Assembly: GCA_964371615.1 (NCBI GenBank)
Contig: CAYJMS010000001.1
Span: forward strand, 1,116,001 to 1,180,000
Direction of reading: 5' to 3'
DNA length: 64,000 nt
From: SpSt-333 sp964371615
Lineage (GTDB): Bacteria > Bacteroidota > Ignavibacteria > UBA10030 > UBA8401
The translations under genes and the position numbers were made by a program. Under the pieces are notes generated by a model, which had not been told where the DNA came from, made no database searches, and was given only the letters and a program-made list of their open reading frames with translations. Positions within the stretch are counted from its first letter, which is position 1; each line of letters begins with the position of its first letter. This document shows, piece by piece, positions 16,747 through 25,296 of this stretch.

Positions 16747-17256
16747 ATGGACAAACAAGGATTAATGAGAATTCCGATATTTGGAATTATTGTAGTAACA
16801 TTTGGCGTTGTGTTGTTGCTCCGACAAATCCACCTCATCTCTATCGATGGATATTCTATCGTTCTTTTCGGAGTGCTTGTGTACGGCGGGGCAATGATTA
16901 TCCGTTCGTATGCTCTCAATGTCAGGCAGTCGTTGTACTTCGGCAGTCTCTGTTTTTATTCGGCATTGGTGCTCTTGATGGGGAAGTATGGCGTTATTGA
17001 ACAGACTCCTTTTGTCTATGTTCCGGCATTTTTGATTGTTTTCGGTTTGTCGTTCGTCATGTTGTTCATTTTTAACATGCGGGACTTCCACCTTCTCGTG
17101 CCGTCGGTGATATTCATCGGACTCGGAGTCGCATTTATGATGACGGAAATCGGATATTGGTATGTCGGGGACGTGAAAGAAGCGATCTCAATGTACTGGC
17201 CGGTTGCCTTGATTGTATTCGGCGGTTTGATGCTCGTACGAAAAAAACAGGGATAA
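16747..17256 (+). CDS. LiaI/LiaF-like integral membrane protein
   Basis: This 169-aa protein is almost entirely hydrophobic, with about six predicted transmembrane segments in short hairpins (for example 9-25, 35-50, 60-75, 85-105, 115-130, 145-165). The repeated pattern of a hydrophobic pair with a Trp/Pro near the turn and a short C-terminal RKKQG resembles the membrane part of LiaI/LiaF-type proteins (DUF5668-like). I assign only that similarity. It is in one unit with the double-PspC gene upstream and faces polA, whose stop lies 37 bp away. Confidence 0.65.
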   Translation: MDKQGLMRIPIFGIIVVTFGVVLLLRQIHLISIDGYSIVLFGVLVYGGAMIIRSYALNVRQSLYFGSLCFYSALVLLMGKYGVIEQTPFVYVPAFLIVFGLSFVMLFIFNMRDFHLLVPSVIFIGLGVAFMMTEIGYWYVGDVKEAISMYWPVALIVFGGLMLVRKKQG

Positions 17257-17293
17257 CGGCATTGTCTGCCGGAGGTTCGCCTGATCTCCCCGG

Positions 17294-20083
17294 TCAGTGT
17301 GCCTCCAGCCAATTGCTGCCGGAGCCGATATCCACTTCGATCGGTACCGATAACGGCAATGCTTTCTTCATTTCCGATTCCACCAATTCCCGCATGGCTC
17401 GTTCTTCGGTGCGAGGAATATCGAATACCAATTCATCATGCACCTGCAAAATCATCCTGCTCGCTAATTTCTTTTTCTGTAATGTCCGGTGTATTCCGAT
17501 CATGGCAAGTTTGATCATATCGGCTGCAGTACCTTGAATCGGCATATTGATCGCCTGACGTTCTGCATTGCCGCGGATATTTTGATTTTTATTGTTAATA
17601 TCCGGAAAATACCTGCGGCGGCCGTTCAATGTTTCGACAAAACCGTTGGTATGCGCCGATGCGATAGTGTCGGAAATATATTGATTGACTTTTGGAAATC
17701 GTTCAAAATACCGTTGTATGATCTCCTTTGCCTCTGATTGCGCGATTTCCAGCCGGCTCGCTAATCCGAATGCGCCGATTCCATACATGATGCCGAAATT
17801 TACCTCTTTCGCTTTCCTCCGCATGTCGCGCGAAATATCCTGTGGTTTCACACCGAATACTTTTGACGCCGTGGTGGCATGAATATCCTCGCGATTGTTG
17901 AATGCTTCGATAAGTCCGGGATCGCCCGAGATATGCGCCATAATGCGCAATTCGATTTGTGAATAATCGGCGGCCAGAATAAGCGCATTGGCATCTGACG
18001 GCACGAACGCCCTGCGGATCTTCCTGCCGAGTTCCGTCCGTATCGGAATGTTTTGAAAATTAGGTTCGCTGCTCGAGAGACGACCCGTTGCTGCGACGGT
18101 TTGATTGAATGAAGTATGAACCCTGCCCGTTCTCCTGTTGATCAATTTTGGGAGCGCGTCGACATACGTGGATTTTAGTTTTTGGAGTTGACGGTATTCC
18201 AACAATTGCTCGATGATGGGGTGTTCGCTCCGTAACGACTCGAGAACGGCGACATCGGTCGAGAAACCGGTTTTTGTTTTTTTCACTGTTCGCAATTTGA
18301 TCTTCTCGAACAGAATTTTTGCCAATTGCTGTGTGGAATTAATATTAAATTCCTCGTCCGCCATCGCATAGATAGTGCGCGTGATCGATTCCAATACCCC
18401 GCCGATCTCACCGGACATTTCCTGCAGAAAACGGGTATCAATGGTAACGCCGTTCAACTCCATCTGCGTCAGCACTTCGATCAACGGAAACTCCATCTCG
18501 ACACAAAGTTTTTTCAGCCCGTTGACGGCGAGTTTGTCATGCAGGATATCGACCAACTGGAATGTGATATCCGCATCTTCAGCGGAATATGCCCCCACGG
18601 TTTCTACAGGGATGTCACGGATATCTTTTTTCCCCCCGTCGGTCAATTCCTTGAATGAGACCATTCTGTAATTGAGGTGCTCTGCCGCAAGAGAATCGAG
18701 CGAATGCTGACGGTCCGACCGAAGTACATACGCAGCGATCATTGTATCGAAGCCTACTCCGGAGACAGTGATGCCCTTGCTTGAGAGCATCAGAGAATCG
18801 TATTTAATATTTTGCCCGAATTTCTTGATCTTGTCGTTTCCAAAAATGGGGCCCAGGTCCTTCACGATCCGATCGATCGGAAAACCCTTTCTGTCGGTTT
18901 TGCTCGTCGTTTCATCGAAGAGATCTTCGGTAAGCGAAAGAGTTGTCTCATCGATCACCGGCAAATAATATGCCGCTTGTTTCATGAAAGCAAATGAGAT
19001 GCCGACTAATTCAGCATTCAGTGCGTCTGTTGAGGTCGTCTCTGTATCGAAGACAAACGATGTCGACTTTTTCAGTTCCGACAATAATCGAAGATATTCT
19101 TTATCGGTGGTAATTATCGTGTATTCATGCGGAACGGTCTGAATCGTCGCCATTTCAGCAGAAGAGTGGACCTCCACGGGGATATCGGGCTCCGGCGCCG
19201 TTGTGTTCGCCTGCTCCCGCAGACGGCGGGAAAACGAACGGAACTCCAACCGGTCGAATAACTGAAGAAGCGTTACGGTGTCTTTTGGCTTGGCTTTCAA
19301 ATGATGAATATCGACGTCAATAGGAACCTGTGTATCGATCGTGACCAGGCGTTTAGACAGTAACGCGACGTCTCTATTTGCTTTAATCTTTTCTTTTGTT
19401 CCTTTTTGGGGAATACTGTCGGCGTGTTCAATAATCTTTTCTATCGTACCGAACTTTTGGAGCAGCGGCAATGCGGTCTTCGGTCCGATTCCGGGAACTC
19501 CGGGAACATTATCGGACGAATCACCGATCAGGCCGAGCATATCAATGACTTGTTCCGGCGGAACACCGAACTTTTCCATAACGCCCGTCTCGTCGATAAT
19601 CTCATCATCGCTGCCGAATTTTCCCGGTCGGTACAGTTTCACTTTGGAAGTGACAAGCTGCATGAAATCCTTATCGGAAGTGACGAGATAGGAATCCACT
19701 TTCTCCTTTTCCGCTTTGCGCGCGAGTGTGCCGATAATGTCATCGGCTTCGTATCCATCGAGTTCCAGGACAGGAATATTATACGCTTTAACGACATCCT
19801 TAAGATATCCCAGCGATGCCGCCATATCATCGGGCATCTTGTTGCGCGTTGCTTTGTATTCCGCATAGGCGATGTGACGGAATGTCGGTTTGTCGGTGTC
19901 AAAAACAGCCGCGATATAATCCGGCTTCTGCTCCTCAAGAATCTTGTTGAGGTAGTTCACAAATCCGTAGATCGCGCCGGTATTTTCACCTTTGGAATTG
20001 ATCAACGGATTTTGAATGAAAGCAAAATACGAACGGTACGCTATTCCCATCGAGTCGATGAGAAAAATCTTTTCTCGTTTCAT
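17294..20083 (-). CDS. polA: DNA polymerase I
   Basis: This 929-aa enzyme acts in Okazaki-fragment processing and repair synthesis. All three domains are present: the 5'-3' flap nuclease (about 1-290, with VFDTDKPTFRH and YEADDIIGTLA), the 3'-5' exonuclease (about 320-510, with FDTETTSTDALNAELVG retaining the metal-binding Asp and Glu, so proofreading looks intact), and the polymerase (about 540-929, with motif A DYSQIELRIMAHIS, the RRKAKEVNFGIMYG finger helix and motif C QVHDELVFDIP). It starts at the ATG ending at 20083 and is transcribed towards the PspC genes. A 104-bp divergent region separates it from the DMT exporter. Confidence 0.98.
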   Translation of the reverse strand: MKREKIFLIDSMGIAYRSYFAFIQNPLINSKGENTGAIYGFVNYLNKILEEQKPDYIAAVFDTDKPTFRHIAYAEYKATRNKMPDDMAASLGYLKDVVKAYNIPVLELDGYEADDIIGTLARKAEKEKVDSYLVTSDKDFMQLVTSKVKLYRPGKFGSDDEIIDETGVMEKFGVPPEQVIDMLGLIGDSSDNVPGVPGIGPKTALPLLQKFGTIEKIIEHADSIPQKGTKEKIKANRDVALLSKRLVTIDTQVPIDVDIHHLKAKPKDTVTLLQLFDRLEFRSFSRRLREQANTTAPEPDIPVEVHSSAEMATIQTVPHEYTIITTDKEYLRLLSELKKSTSFVFDTETTSTDALNAELVGISFAFMKQAAYYLPVIDETTLSLTEDLFDETTSKTDRKGFPIDRIVKDLGPIFGNDKIKKFGQNIKYDSLMLSSKGITVSGVGFDTMIAAYVLRSDRQHSLDSLAAEHLNYRMVSFKELTDGGKKDIRDIPVETVGAYSAEDADITFQLVDILHDKLAVNGLKKLCVEMEFPLIEVLTQMELNGVTIDTRFLQEMSGEIGGVLESITRTIYAMADEEFNINSTQQLAKILFEKIKLRTVKKTKTGFSTDVAVLESLRSEHPIIEQLLEYRQLQKLKSTYVDALPKLINRRTGRVHTSFNQTVAATGRLSSSEPNFQNIPIRTELGRKIRRAFVPSDANALILAADYSQIELRIMAHISGDPGLIEAFNNREDIHATTASKVFGVKPQDISRDMRRKAKEVNFGIMYGIGAFGLASRLEIAQSEAKEIIQRYFERFPKVNQYISDTIASAHTNGFVETLNGRRRYFPDINNKNQNIRGNAERQAINMPIQGTAADMIKLAMIGIHRTLQKKKLASRMILQVHDELVFDIPRTEERAMRELVESEMKKALPLSVPIEVDIGSGSNWLEAH

Positions 20084-20187
20084 AGTCTCGGAAAGTTAAA
20101 GTATATTAGCCTGTTTAATATATCAAAAGTGTTGTCCAGTTACAAAATATCATCGCCGTTTGTTCCGGTACATTCCCGACAGGATCC

Positions 20188-21048
20188 ATGAATATCTACA
20201 TCGTCATGCTGATACAGCAGTTGATCGCCAGCGGCACTCATTTGATCGCCAAGACCGTAACGGGCGAAGTGGATCCGGTGACTCTGACATTCATCCGGGG
20301 AGTTATCTCGGGATGTGCGTTGTCAATACTGTTCGTCATTCGGGAAAAACGGATACGGATACGCAAAGAAGATCTGAAATTACTCGTTTGGCTCTCCATG
20401 TTGGCCATACCGCTCAATCAATATTTTTATTTGTACGGAATGAAATTCACTCTTGCTGCCAACGGTGCGTTGTTATATGCAACTACTCCGGCATTCGTTC
20501 TGGTGTTCTCCCGGATTATCCTGGGCGAACCGCTCACCAAACATAAGATTATCGGCGTCGTTATTGCATTTATCGGCGTAAGCATCGTGATTTTTGAACG
20601 GGGAATCGATTTTTCGTCCGATTATTTTTTTGGGAATGTGATGATATTGCTCGCTGTTATTGCGTGGGCACTGTATGCCGTCCAGGGGAAAAAGTTGATA
20701 GTCCGGTACGGTTCATTCCATGTGAGCTCATTGACCGTCATCACCGGGGCATTATTGTTCGTTCCGCCCGGAATGGCAAGCCTCACCTGGTTTGATGTAT
20801 CGAGTATATCGGTGAATAATTGGTTTGGGATTCTGTATCTCGCGCTCGGTACTTCCGTTGTTGGTTATGTTCTGTGGTACTACGCGATCGGGAAGTTCGA
20901 CATGACCAGGGTTGCCGTATTTGCAAATGCGCAGCCTATATTGACGACGATTCTCGCAGTGATCTTTCTGGATCAAACGATTACGGCGCCGTTTGTGGCC
21001 GGAGGAATGATTACGATCGCCGGAGTGTTATGGACTCAGAGAAAATAG
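20188..21048 (+). CDS. EamA-family (DMT) membrane transporter
   Basis: This 286-aa drug/metabolite transporter has about ten transmembrane helices in two EamA repeats (about 1-135 and 150-284). Typical pieces are ITFIRGVISG-like helix 2, LAANGALLYATTPAFVLVFSRIILGE at the end of repeat 1, and GTSVVGYVLWYYAIGKFDMTRVAVFANAQPILTTIL in repeat 2. Members export amino acids or metabolites, and the substrate cannot be read here. AGGATCC before the ATG serves as ribosome site. It runs convergently with nth, the two stops being 2 bp apart. Confidence 0.88.
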   Translation: MNIYIVMLIQQLIASGTHLIAKTVTGEVDPVTLTFIRGVISGCALSILFVIREKRIRIRKEDLKLLVWLSMLAIPLNQYFYLYGMKFTLAANGALLYATTPAFVLVFSRIILGEPLTKHKIIGVVIAFIGVSIVIFERGIDFSSDYFFGNVMILLAVIAWALYAVQGKKLIVRYGSFHVSSLTVITGALLFVPPGMASLTWFDVSSISVNNWFGILYLALGTSVVGYVLWYYAIGKFDMTRVAVFANAQPILTTILAVIFLDQTITAPFVAGGMITIAGVLWTQRK

Positions 21049-21050
21049 GG

Positions 21051-21713
21051 CTATTGTTTTTTCTGAGCATATGCGCAGACTTTGTTCATCACACATTCAT
21101 GACAATGCGGATTTGTCGGTCGGCAGGTTTCGCGGCCGAGAAAAGTGAGTGACATGCCGAGCAGATGCCAATCTTTCCTTTTCAAATTTTCCATCAATGA
21201 TTTTTCAACTTTGACGGGATCGGATTCCTTGGTTATTCCGAGCCTGGGTGCTACTCTCAACGTATGCAGATCGACAATCACGCCTTCCGGCGTACGCTGC
21301 ATCTGACTCAAATACACATTGGCGGATTTTCTGCCGAAGCCCTTCAATTGTACAAGGCCTTCCATGTTCTCCGGAATAGTTCCGGATTCTTCAACCGTTC
21401 TGGCGATATCGACAATCCATTCCGCCTTCTTTTTAAATCCCGGAACGCGCAGGAGGGGATAAAGATCTTCGGGTTGTGCCTTAGCAAGATGCTTGAACGA
21501 TGGATACGATGTGAACAATTTCGGCGACAGTGCATTGACCATTGCATCCGACGCACGTGCCGAGAGGACGATCATAACAATGAGCTGATAAGGATTGTGA
21601 TACTCCAGCGGATGTTTTCTGCCATTATATTTTTTGAATAACGGGATAAAAGCAGCATTCCAATCAATCTTTGTGCTTTGTGATTTCACAATATTAGCAC
21701 TTCTCCGTAACAA
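21051..21713 (-). CDS. nth: Endonuclease III-family DNA glycosylase
   Basis: This 220-aa HhH-GPD glycosylase/AP lyase excises oxidised pyrimidines. The helix-hairpin-helix GFGRKSANVYL contains the catalytic Lys (K129), VDLHTLRVAPRLG gives the catalytic Asp (D148), and C197-x6-C204-x2-C207-x5-C213 binds the 4Fe-4S cluster. Oddities: the usual LSAQ(T/A)TD segment is LSARASD (R52 where Gln is common), and the segment after D148 is Leu-His rather than Thr-His. These suggest a divergent Nth subfamily, so substrate range may differ. It is the last gene of the minus-strand transsulfuration unit, 12 bp after the lyase. Confidence 0.88.
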   Translation of the reverse strand: MLRRSANIVKSQSTKIDWNAAFIPLFKKYNGRKHPLEYHNPYQLIVMIVLSARASDAMVNALSPKLFTSYPSFKHLAKAQPEDLYPLLRVPGFKKKAEWIVDIARTVEESGTIPENMEGLVQLKGFGRKSANVYLSQMQRTPEGVIVDLHTLRVAPRLGITKESDPVKVEKSLMENLKRKDWHLLGMSLTFLGRETCRPTNPHCHECVMNKVCAYAQKKQ

Positions 21714-21725
21714 AAATAATTGTGA

Positions 21726-22865
21726 TCATATCTTACGAATCGCCCGATCGAGATCTTCCATAATATCCTCGACATCCTCAATACCCACAGAGATCCGCAC
21801 CAATCCATCCGTGACGCCATTTCGTATTCGGTCTTGTTTCGGGACGGAAGCATGAGTCATGGTTGCCGGATGAGAGATAAGCGTTTCCACACCGCCGAGA
21901 CTTTCCGCCAGGGAACAAATGGAAACATTCTTCAACAGTTTCTTGGCGTTTGATAAACTCCCGACGTCGAACGAGATCATTCCGCCGAAATCCCTCATCT
22001 GTTTTTTGGCAAGTGCGTGCTGCGGATGGGAGGGGAGTCCGGGGTAGTTTACGGACAGTACTTTCTTCTGTGTCGTCAGCCACCGGGCAATGATAACGGC
22101 GCTTTCGCAATGCTGCTTCATACGGACGGCGAGAGTTTTCGTTCCCCGCAGACACAGCCATGCATCGAACGGACTCATGATACCGCCGACCGCCTTTTGA
22201 AAGAACCGTAATTTTTCAGCGACGGCGGTATTATTGGTAGCGACAAATCCACCCAGCATATCGCTGTGGCCGTTGAGATATTTCGTGACGCTGTGCACCA
22301 CCACGTCGATGCCAAAATCGATCGGTTGTTGCAGGTAGGGGGTGGCAAACGTATTGTCAACAACCGACATGATGTCGTATTGCCGTGAAAATTTTGCGAC
22401 CGCTTTCAGATCCGTAATGGACATCATGGGATTGGTCGGTGTTTCGATGAATAACATCTTTGTGGAAGGTTTCCGTGCGGAAATGATATTGTCCAGAACG
22501 GTCGTATCAACAAAATCGAATTGCAGCCCGTAATTTTCGAGCACCATTTTTGCGATCCGATATGTTCCGCCGTACACATCGTTGGAGACGATGATGTGGT
22601 CGCCGGGACTGAGCAACCGGAATATGGCATCGATTGCGGCCATACCGGATGCAAATGCCATTCCGTCTTTTGCATTCTCCAGCGCGGCGATATTTTTTTC
22701 CAGCGCAGTACGGGTCGGATTGGAAACGCGGGAATATTCATATCCCTTATGTTTACCGAGTTCTTCCTGCACATAGGTCGAGGTCAAAAAAACAGGCGTC
22801 ATGACGGCGCCTGTTGAGGGGTCGGGTGATTGACCCGCATGAATTGCTTTGGTTGAAAATTTCAT
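21726..22865 (-). CDS. Cystathionine gamma-lyase / gamma-synthase family enzyme
   Basis: This 379-aa PLP enzyme of the Cys/Met metabolism family has the expected landmarks: TKAIHAGQSPDPSTGAV at the start, SRVSNPTRTALEKNIAALE, ASGMAAIDAIF, the TPTNPMM segment, and the PLP lysine in SVTKYLNGHSD followed by the conserved LGG. The C-terminal SLGGVETLISHPATMTHA is typical. Gamma-lyase, beta-lyase and gamma-synthase cannot be separated by eye. The neighbouring cystathionine beta-synthase makes gamma-lyase (cystathionine to cysteine, 2-oxobutyrate and ammonia) the best guess. Its ATG overlaps the stop of the 89-aa gene (ATGA), implying translational coupling. Confidence 0.9.
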   Translation of the reverse strand: MKFSTKAIHAGQSPDPSTGAVMTPVFLTSTYVQEELGKHKGYEYSRVSNPTRTALEKNIAALENAKDGMAFASGMAAIDAIFRLLSPGDHIIVSNDVYGGTYRIAKMVLENYGLQFDFVDTTVLDNIISARKPSTKMLFIETPTNPMMSITDLKAVAKFSRQYDIMSVVDNTFATPYLQQPIDFGIDVVVHSVTKYLNGHSDMLGGFVATNNTAVAEKLRFFQKAVGGIMSPFDAWLCLRGTKTLAVRMKQHCESAVIIARWLTTQKKVLSVNYPGLPSHPQHALAKKQMRDFGGMISFDVGSLSNAKKLLKNVSICSLAESLGGVETLISHPATMTHASVPKQDRIRNGVTDGLVRISVGIEDVEDIMEDLDRAIRKI

Positions 22866-23131
22866 GGTGTTGTCGTGGGATAATTATTGAAATCTGCTTC
22901 CGTTAATTGGTGTTCCGACAGGATCAATTTGCCTTCGTTTGTCAATTTGTGAGAGCGAGCGCGGAGAAATCCTAGAACCGCTTCTTTGCTGCTGACGTGT
23001 GGATTTTTTCTGAGGACAGCAAATTTTTCGGCATGCGCTTGTGCATTATTCTTGATAACCGACCGAAATGGTTCTCTCACGACGAGCAGGAGCTGGTCGA
23101 GCGTATCCGATGCGGATTTTTCCCAGGTCAT
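22862..23131 (-). CDS. Unknown 89-aa protein between two transsulfuration enzymes
   Basis: I do not recognise this protein with confidence. It is soluble-looking, starts MTWEKSASDTLDQL and has two amphipathic helical halves (about 4-35 and 48-65). The N-terminal part (Trp, then Ala, Leu, a charged Arg-containing helix and a later Ala-rich helix) is faintly like the small PCP_red domain found in many non-phototrophs, but the match is too weak to name it. Reality is supported by position: it lies 8 bp after the beta-synthase and overlaps the lyase start by 4 bases, so it is translated as part of this operon and may be an accessory or regulator of sulfur amino-acid metabolism. Confidence 0.65.
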   Translation of the reverse strand: MTWEKSASDTLDQLLLVVREPFRSVIKNNAQAHAEKFAVLRKNPHVSSKEAVLGFLRARSHKLTNEGKLILSEHQLTEADFNNYPTTTP

Positions 23132-23139
23132 AATCGCCT

Positions 23140-24528
23140 CTAATGTGACATAAAATCGAGAAGATCGAAACGGGTCAAAATGCCGATCGGTTTCCGTTCA
23201 TCCATCACGAGAACGGCAGGGACCTTATGGCCGAAATATTTGACGGCAGACTGCATCTCTTCGTTCATATGGATCATCGGCAGCGGCGGTTCCATTGTTT
23301 TGTCGATGCTCATGTCAAATTGCGCAGAGTCATTGAGTACTACGGAGAGTAAATTGGATTCTGTCACGGTACCGATACATGTTTCGCCCTCCATCACCGG
23401 AAGCTGCGATATGCCGAATTCTTTTATTAATCCCAATGCTTTGCGGAGCGTTGTCTCCTTTTCCACGAACACCATCGGAGGAATTTCGGGGGATTTTTCA
23501 GACAGGACGTATTTCAGCGTCACACGTTCCGGACGGAGGAATCCATTTTCTCTCATCCAGACATCATTATAAATTTTGCTCACGTATTTATTGCCGCTGT
23601 CGGGGAGTAAAATCACCACCACATCCTTGTCGCTCAGGGTTTCACAATACTTCAGTCCCGCTGCTATCGCCGTACCGCATGAGCCGCCGACAAAAATCCC
23701 TTCTTCGCGCGTTATCCGCCGAGCGGCAGTAAACGATTCAGTATCATCGGCCATTACTACCACGTCGATGTATTGAAAATCCAGCGCACCCGGGATAAAA
23801 TCCTGTCCGATACCTTCCACTTTATACGTTTTAAAGACCGGCGAAAATTTCTTGGTATAGAAGTATTCCTGCAGGATCGATCCTTTTATGTCAACACCGA
23901 TTACCTTAATGGCCGGATTTTTCTCTTTCAAATACTTTGCAGTTCCGGTGATGGTACCGCCGGTGCCGATTCCGCAGATAAAGTAATCGATCTGTCCGCC
24001 GGTTTGATTCCATATTTCAGGACCGGTCGTTTTATAATGCGCTTCGGGATTTTTGGGATTTTCGTATTGGTCAGCAAAGATGGAATTTGGAGTTTCATCC
24101 ACTCGTTTTTTTGCGACCGATGTATAACTTTCGGGTGATTCGTGCGGCACAGCGGTTGGTGTGACGATTACTTCTGCGCCGAACGCGCGTAAATTACTAA
24201 TCTTTTCCTGGCTCATTTTGTCGGGCATAGTAAAAACAGTTTTATACCCTTTGACTGCCGCTGCAATCGCCAGGCCCATGCCGGTATTGCCGGAAGTCGA
24301 TTCGACGATGGTTCCGCCCGGTTTTATTCTGCCGGATTGTTCTGCATCGTCGATAATTTCGATACCGATCCTGTCTTTTACTGATCCGCCGGGATTGAGA
24401 AATTCCGCTTTCACAAAAATCAGAGGTTTCAATCCTTTATTTATTTTGTTCAGTTTAATAAGAGGAGTGTTCCCGATGGCATCGAGAATTGAATTGTGGT
24501 ACTGTATTTTTTTGATGTCTTTCAGCAT
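23140..24528 (-). CDS. cbs: Cystathionine beta-synthase
   Basis: This 462-aa PLP enzyme condenses homocysteine with serine (or sulfide with an activated serine) to give cystathionine. The catalytic domain (about 8-325) has GNTPLIKL, the PLP lysine K51 in NPGGSVKDRI, the STSGNTGMGLA loop, and GTGGTITGTAKYLKE. Two CBS motifs follow (about 340-462), giving the long form rather than a plain CysK. No heme-binding N-terminal extension is present. It is the first gene of a four-gene minus-strand operon with the lyase, so homocysteine can be turned into cysteine. A 150-bp AT-rich divergent region separates it from plsY. Confidence 0.94.
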   Translation of the reverse strand: MLKDIKKIQYHNSILDAIGNTPLIKLNKINKGLKPLIFVKAEFLNPGGSVKDRIGIEIIDDAEQSGRIKPGGTIVESTSGNTGMGLAIAAAVKGYKTVFTMPDKMSQEKISNLRAFGAEVIVTPTAVPHESPESYTSVAKKRVDETPNSIFADQYENPKNPEAHYKTTGPEIWNQTGGQIDYFICGIGTGGTITGTAKYLKEKNPAIKVIGVDIKGSILQEYFYTKKFSPVFKTYKVEGIGQDFIPGALDFQYIDVVVMADDTESFTAARRITREEGIFVGGSCGTAIAAGLKYCETLSDKDVVVILLPDSGNKYVSKIYNDVWMRENGFLRPERVTLKYVLSEKSPEIPPMVFVEKETTLRKALGLIKEFGISQLPVMEGETCIGTVTESNLLSVVLNDSAQFDMSIDKTMEPPLPMIHMNEEMQSAVKYFGHKVPAVLVMDERKPIGILTRFDLLDFMSH

Positions 24529-24678
24529 AAAAGTATTTTTTGAAATATACTTTATTCACCACGCATAATCAAGAAATCTGTCCCTAAACAGTACTAAAAT
24601 CAATGAGTTAGGTCGATCCGATTCGTTGACTCTCCGTCAGTTTTTTAGTAAATTTCAATAAATTAAAGCAGGAACGTT

Positions 24679-25296
24679 TTGTCGGATTACCTCGTCTCTT
24701 TGTGTATCAGTTACCTCATTGGATCGTTTCCCACGGCGTATTTGGTAGTTAAACGCACTTTGCAACTCGATATTCGCACAGCAGGCAGCGGCAATGTCGG
24801 AGGGAGAAACGCCCTTGAGGTAACGGGAAAGAAAAGTGTCGGCGTACTCGTCGTTGCCATAGATGTATTGAAAGGGATCATTGCGGTAACGCTCGCGACA
24901 ATGGTCTTCTCAGATCGGTCAGCGGCAATTTCTGCGGCAATGGCCGGGGTAGTCTTAGGACATTGTTATCCGGTCTGGCTTCGATTTAAAGGGGGAAGAG
25001 GATTAGCCACTGCAGCAGGAGTCATGATCGTTACCGGTTGGACATGGGTCGTTCTGTGGCTGGCATTGTATTTTATTTCTTCCAAAGCAACTGCGAATGT
25101 GCACCTTTCCAGCGTGATAGCGCTTGCTGCAACGCCTTTTGCAGCCTGGTTTTTGCCGGATCTCACTTCGGCAGCGATTTTTTTAAAGTATTTGACGGAA
25201 CAAGAATTTTTCACCGCAGCATTGCTGCCGCTTGCGGTGAGTCTGTCACGACATCTTGGTCCATTAAAAGAATTCTATGAACAGAAAAATTTATAA
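24679..25296 (+). CDS. plsY: Glycerol-3-phosphate acyltransferase PlsY (variant motif)
   Basis: This 205-aa integral-membrane enzyme transfers acyl groups from acyl-phosphate to glycerol-3-phosphate, the first step of phospholipid synthesis. It has about five transmembrane helices, an N-terminal YLIGSFPTAYLV and the GHCYPVWLRFKGGRGLATAAG motif. The first catalytic motif reads GSGNVGGRNAL where most family members have GSGNxGATN, so it belongs to a variant branch. The start is a TTG at 24679: AGGA lies 5 bases upstream and no in-frame ATG precedes the first helix. The 3' end overlaps the HtrA start by 20 bp. Confidence 0.85.
   Translation: MSDYLVSLCISYLIGSFPTAYLVVKRTLQLDIRTAGSGNVGGRNALEVTGKKSVGVLVVAIDVLKGIIAVTLATMVFSDRSAAISAAMAGVVLGHCYPVWLRFKGGRGLATAAGVMIVTGWTWVVLWLALYFISSKATANVHLSSVIALAATPFAAWFLPDLTSAAIFLKYLTEQEFFTAALLPLAVSLSRHLGPLKEFYEQKNL

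Noticed and set aside
21041..21062. Possible shared terminator between the convergent DMT exporter and nth
   Set aside because: The AATAG/CTATT arms leave a loop of only two bases, too small to form a real hairpin.
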